Of a stretch of DNA of 64,000 nucleotides, positions 59,301 through 64,000 are shown piece after piece (position 1 is the first letter of the stretch; each line of letters starts with the position of its first letter). The translations under genes were made by a program, and so were the position numbers. A model generated the notes under the pieces. That model was not told where the DNA came from and did no database searches. It worked only from the letters and a program-made list of their open reading frames with translations. Location: positions 1 through 64,000 of the forward strand of contig JAQGEQ010000322.1 in NCBI GenBank assembly GCA_034620365.1. The letters run 5' to 3'. This stretch comes from Pegea sp. RAD2-039. Its lineage: Eukaryota; Chordata; Thaliacea; Salpida; Salpidae.

Positions 59301-59836
59301 ACTAATTTAGAGCTCATTGAACTAAGTTTACATCAATAAATATAATTGGAACAGTAGGTAACTGGTCAATTGATTTTGGTTCCTTTTGTTGGCATAAGTT
59401 GAAGTTCTTTTTTTATGCTTGTTTAAAAACTTTGCCAGAATTTCTTTTATAAGTCACAACCTTGTTAAATTCATTTTTATGGTTCTATACTCGATTTCGA
59501 CCGACTTTAGTTTTTCATTAAATCAATACAAGTTTTTTAGTGGGTGAAAAATGTTTTTAGCAGCGACAAAATAGGTCAGGTCGATTCTATTTGCCTAAGC
59601 CTTTAATTTAGTCTAAAATTTAAATAAGATGATTGTTTGATAAAAAGTTGTTGTAATCTGTTTTTTATATATCAAATAGAATCATAATAATTTAAGCAAA
59701 ATTTATTTTCAAAAAATATTTTAATCATTAAATTCTATAGTTCTATATATATAGCATCTATTTTAATGTAAACAACTTAATTAGATAAGTAATTACTTAA
59801 ATCAAATTGTTTTAAAATGTTTTTAACCGATTTTGA

Positions 59837-59980
59837 GCTCAATTAAAAACTTTTATTTTTGTTGCAAAAGTCATAGAGGTTGAATTAGGAGGTAGTAAAA
59901 ATCTAGAAGTATTTGCTAAATTACTTTTGGCAGAACAAACTGTTGTAAAATCGATGCAAAAATCATCAGGTGGTGAATAA
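59837..59980 (+). other. Weak candidate terminal exon
   Basis: An open stretch ends in TAA. A plausible acceptor (TTTGTTGCAAAAG) at 59870 precedes a protein-like segment of about 36 codons (KVIEVELGG, EVFAKLLLAEQTVVKS). No family is recognised and no upstream exon is found, so it may be chance or a relic. Confidence 0.18.
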
Positions 59981-62900
59981 TAAAATAAAAACCTGTTTTT
60001 TGTCTTTTGGTTAAACGCAATAATTCCACTTTGTTTTTAACAAATGGATTTTAAAAATAACAAATAAAATATTCAAAAGTAGAATAATAACGATTACTAC
60101 TAAAACTTTATATTATTTATTAGAAATTGTTAGGCAGAAAATTAGGTTTGCTTTTAGAATTTAATTTTATGAATTTTTTTTTGAAATAATTTAATTTCCT
60201 GAGCTTTTACTGGACATAAAAGTGAAGTTAGACAATAAGTTATGAGAAAACATTAATTAATGTTGATACCAACTAAAAGTAAAAACTTATTTAATCAATT
60301 AATTATCATTTTCTTATAGAAATTAAGTTTATTACAAGTTTTAAACAAGCTTATAATTAAATTAAACTATTTGCTGATTAAAATTAGTGTTGCATTTATT
60401 CTATTTTCTTGGTAGTTGCAAATTGTTAAATTTTTTTCTTAGAGAATGCCAAAGTTTTAAAGTTTAATTTCAGGCTAACAAAAACATAAAAAAATCGTTA
60501 ACTTCTTGTTTTCAAGAAATGCTAAATATTTTGTTGTTCGTTTACAAATTTTTTGTGAAAAAGAGGAATTATTTAGTTTTTAAATTAACAGAATTTAATT
60601 TCTATATAAATAATTTATTTTTGGATTTGATGAATTAAACCGAATATTTTAAAGTATTTAAGATAAATAGTTTTTCAATAAACAAACGAAGCTTGACATA
60701 ATGATGATAAAATCTGGTAAATTTGTATAAAAAGTTTTTAGTTAATCCCAAAAGAGATTCGATTTTAATATCAAATTTATGAAATAAATTAGTCTTGCAT
60801 TAATATCGATATTCTGTCAAAGTAAAAGAAAATATTTATTTCAAAAAATAATGCCAGCGTTTAAAATGTTATTTTTTTAGATGTTTTGTCTTTCAAGTAA
60901 ATGTTTTTTTTTTAAGTTTACGCATTAAATTTATAACTTCAAGCAATTTGAAAATTTTTAATGATTGCTTTTTTATATCAAAAAATAATTTGTTTCAACT
61001 TTTTTGTATCAAAAAGTAATAATTTATCTGATATCATCCAATGCGACAGAAAAAGTCTCTGCTTAAAAATAAAAAGAAATAAAAATCCTCACAAATAAAC
61101 CTCATAAGTTAAATTTTACTGAATGAAATTTGATGGCCAAAAATTTATTCAATTAAACTACTGAAAAATTACATTTGAATTTAGAAGAAATAAATTTCTA
61201 ATTCAGTTTAATTTCATATTTTTAAACCATTACAGATAAAGCTACTATTGTACAAAGATAATGGATTTTTGAGAAACAGATTTATTACCTTGTTTAGAAG
61301 GGTAATTTATTACTAAAAGTTTTGTAAGTTTGTAAAAGCTAACTTAAGTAGACAAATTTTGATATTTCTTGTTCCATGTGAGATTCATTCTATAATTTAA
61401 TATCTAATTATATTTAAAGTATTGATTTAAATTACTTATTTATGAAGTAAGACCTTCTATTTGTATATTTATATAGAAATCAAGAATATGTCAGCTTCTT
61501 AAAAAGTTAATAAAAATATTCTAGTATATTTTGACACAAATTATTTTTCTTTTGCTGCTTTTAATTTTAAGCTGAATTGTAAATGACAAATTACTCATTT
61601 TAAATTTTATATAAAATTAATAAAATAAAAGACTTGTTTTAGTTTATGACGTTAAATCTAGCGGTAATGGATTGTCAGTGTAATTTTATATAGCAAGTTT
61701 GACAAAGATGTTTTGCGCATAAGAAAATGTCAATGAAATTTTATATAAAAAGCATCCAACATAAAAAAAAATTCTGGAAACTGCATTAATATAAATGAAA
61801 TTTTATTTTTCAAAAAATTGATATTTTACAATAGTAGAAATAACTCTATAGTTACGAATTTAAGAAAGAAAGAAAAATATTATTTGAATAAGATGTTGTC
61901 GATGATAAACGCACAAGGTCACAAAGTGAGTAATTTACAGTTTTTTTTTGTAACCTTATTCAAATCTGGCTTATTAGCTTTTTTTTAATTTTAAAACGTT
62001 AGAAAGTTTTCAAGATGATTTTTGAATAAGACTACTTCACATAAATGTTTTTTATAAGAAAAATCAAATCCTCCAAATAAAACCTGTTTTTTTTTAAATT
62101 TTTTATTCCAATGCATTAAACACTTTTACTTTATTAGTTTTAGATTCTATATCAGCAGCTATTTGAATAAATTATATCTGATATTGAATTATGAATACTT
62201 CCGTTCTTAAAAATTGTATTGTAATTATTTTTAATAAGATCATTTTCTTAAAGTTACTCTGAAATTATTTTATATGAAAAAGAACTTTTCTGAAAAGGTT
62301 AAAAGTTTAAATTAGTTCCATAAAAATTTCAACTCAAATTTTTGAAGAATAAATTTAAATTACTTTTTCAAGTCATAAAATGTTTCAGTAATTAAATGTT
62401 ATCAACAAAGTTCAGAAAACAAAACTTGATAGTTAAATGTAAAGTGCTTTGAACGAATCAACAATTTGAGATAAGCAAAAATAAAACAGTTTTAAGAATG
62501 TTTTGTAACTATTGAACATATGCTGAAAGGAACTGACAGATGTTTCTTAGATTGATAAATCTTTTATCTTATCAAGTTAATTCTTAATCCGTTTAGTAAA
62601 TTCGTCCATGAATTTCAGAAATATTAACAGAAAAAACTGAATTGAAGGTTTTTATTCAATTTTTATATTAAAAATGTTGAAAATTAAGCAGCAAATTTTA
62701 TGAATAAATCTTTAGATTTTAAACATTTTAAAAAAGTAAGACTACAAGATACAATTGAAGAAAAGAGATTCTTCAATTAATTGATTAATTAAATGGATGC
62801 CTTTGAGCTTTAAGAATAAAAGTCGTAAATAAACAAGAAGCTCTCAGTGGAAGTTTACTTGTTAATAATAAATGAAGGTTTTAATTCATTTCACTTTTCA

Positions 62901-63423
62901 AAGTATACCGCACCAATGAAAAGTTCTACTCAAGTCATAAGTAGAAGTCTCTTGAATAAAATATATTTGTCTATTTGTGATACTATTTATCTAAATTTGT
63001 TAAGAATTTCTTAACTTTAAAAGTAAGAAGTACTTTTTTGAAAGTAAGTATTGAAGTTATTTAGAGACAATGTATAATTTCTCAGTTTATTCAAATTCAC
63101 TTTATTCATCGGAATAAATTTGCAATTGATTAAAACTATAACTTTACAGTTATTCAATACTTAATTATATCTTTGAAATTGCCTCAATACATAAAAGTTA
63201 GATGAAAGATGTTTAAAATTAATGGTATAAAATGAAGTTGTTTCAATTACAATGTTTGAGTAGTTTGATAAAAGGTTGTAAAGTAGATAAAAGTCAACAG
63301 CAAAAATTAATAAAAGCAAACATACTTATTTACATTACTTAAAGAATTTGAATATATGATATAATCCATATTTTTATTCAAAATTAACCCATAATTGAAA
63401 TAGATATATTTTTTCTTTGACAG

Positions 63424-63491
63424 TTTTAATCAAATACAGAAAATTACAAGAAGCACAAAGAAAAATGACTGCTGATGCTGCTTCTATTTAG
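63424..63491 (+). other. Weak candidate exon near the right edge
   Basis: A strong pyrimidine-rich acceptor (TTTTTTCTTTGACAG) precedes 22 codons (KYRKLQEAQRKMTADAASI) and a TAG. A second short open stretch follows (to about 63570). No partner exon is found within the window. Confidence 0.15.
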
Positions 63492-64000
63492 AGTAATTCA
63501 TCAAATATTAAAAAAATTGATGGAGAAAAAAGAAAGCGTATTATGAAAAGGTCTAATGAAATAAATATTTGATCGATAATATATTGGAAATAACTCAATA
63601 AGCTAAATGGTTTCTGAAAATCGTTACCTTTATCAACTCTAAGAAATTTTTATGAAATACAAAGTAATTTTTCATATATAATCATTGATTTTTATTTTAA
63701 ATTATATTTTTTATCAGTAATATTCAGTTTACAGCAGATACAAGGCTTTTTTATCTCTATTGTTCTGACAAAGTATATTTAAATGTATTTTAGAGTTCTT
63801 ATATTCTGAGTTTAACTAAACTTTGCTTAAAAATGATTAAAGTTATGGAAACTTACGAATTACAAAGATTTTATTTTAGCTGAAAAAGTATTTCACCAAA
63901 AAAATAGCCTTTTTCACTTCAAGAGAATTCTCTTTATTTTGTAGCTAAGCTTTTTAGTTATTTCGTAAAACACTAATTTTAAGGAAAGCTTTTTGGTCTT

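Larger units (their letters stand above)
56391..64000. other. Long AT-rich region without a convincing gene
   Basis: About 7.6 kb of DNA with many stops in all frames. It contains the SEL1L3 promoter at its left end. Two weak candidate exons on the plus strand are listed separately, plus a 13-bp direct repeat (ACACCAACACTCG, near 57523 and 57545). The rest shows only homopolymer-rich sequence. Confidence 0.6.

Noticed and set aside
56391..64000. tRNA or rRNA genes in the gene-poor right end
   Set aside because: No cloverleaf-like A and B box sequence or rRNA-like GC-rich block was seen on inspection of either strand.

Overview
This is nuclear DNA from an animal with a compact, AT-rich genome. 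Coding regions are broken by many short GT..AG introns (mostly about 45-220 nt), the standard code reads through every gene, and the gene set is metazoan: an SCO-spondin-type secreted protein, SEL1L3, an inward-rectifier K+ channel, a LARP6-like protein, a DHHC acyltransferase, a TBC RabGAP and ATIC. The phylum cannot be fixed from the sequence. A sponge or another compact invertebrate genome would fit, but that is inference.

Layout. (1) 1-19316, minus strand: the 5' part (about 3,700 codons, more than 70 exons, 3' end off the left edge) of a giant secreted multidomain protein. It reads signal peptide, EMI, five EGF, three VWD-C8-TIL units, a PTS minisatellite exon, TIL/VWC, F5/8C, TIL/VWC/LDLa, then PTS linkers alternating with short Cys modules. 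It ends in an intragenic tandem array of 1020-bp units, each carrying four exons and four introns. (2) 24582-28454, plus: TBC1D15/17-like RabGAP. (3) 30199-33899, minus: LARP6-like RNA-binding protein, two exons. (4) 37887-39062, plus: single-coding-exon Kir channel. (5) 40554-45242, plus: ATIC (PurH), 17 exons, complete. (6) 45894-46136, plus: decayed hAT transposase C-terminus. (7) 46303-47893, minus: ZDHHC24-like palmitoyltransferase. (8) 49571-56390, minus: SEL1L3-like membrane protein, 29 exons. (9) 56391-64000: AT-rich DNA with no convincing gene.

The genes look like an ordinary unlinked eukaryotic neighbourhood, with no sign of an operon or gene cluster. The most notable content is in the giant gene. 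Its 1020-bp array shows a 2040-bp higher-order periodicity. A 20-bp tandem duplication breaks the frame of its second VWD domain, and a second frame problem lies in its first VWD domain. Exon coordinates were derived by eye from splice signals and reading-frame continuity; individual boundaries may be off by a base or by an alternative splice site.
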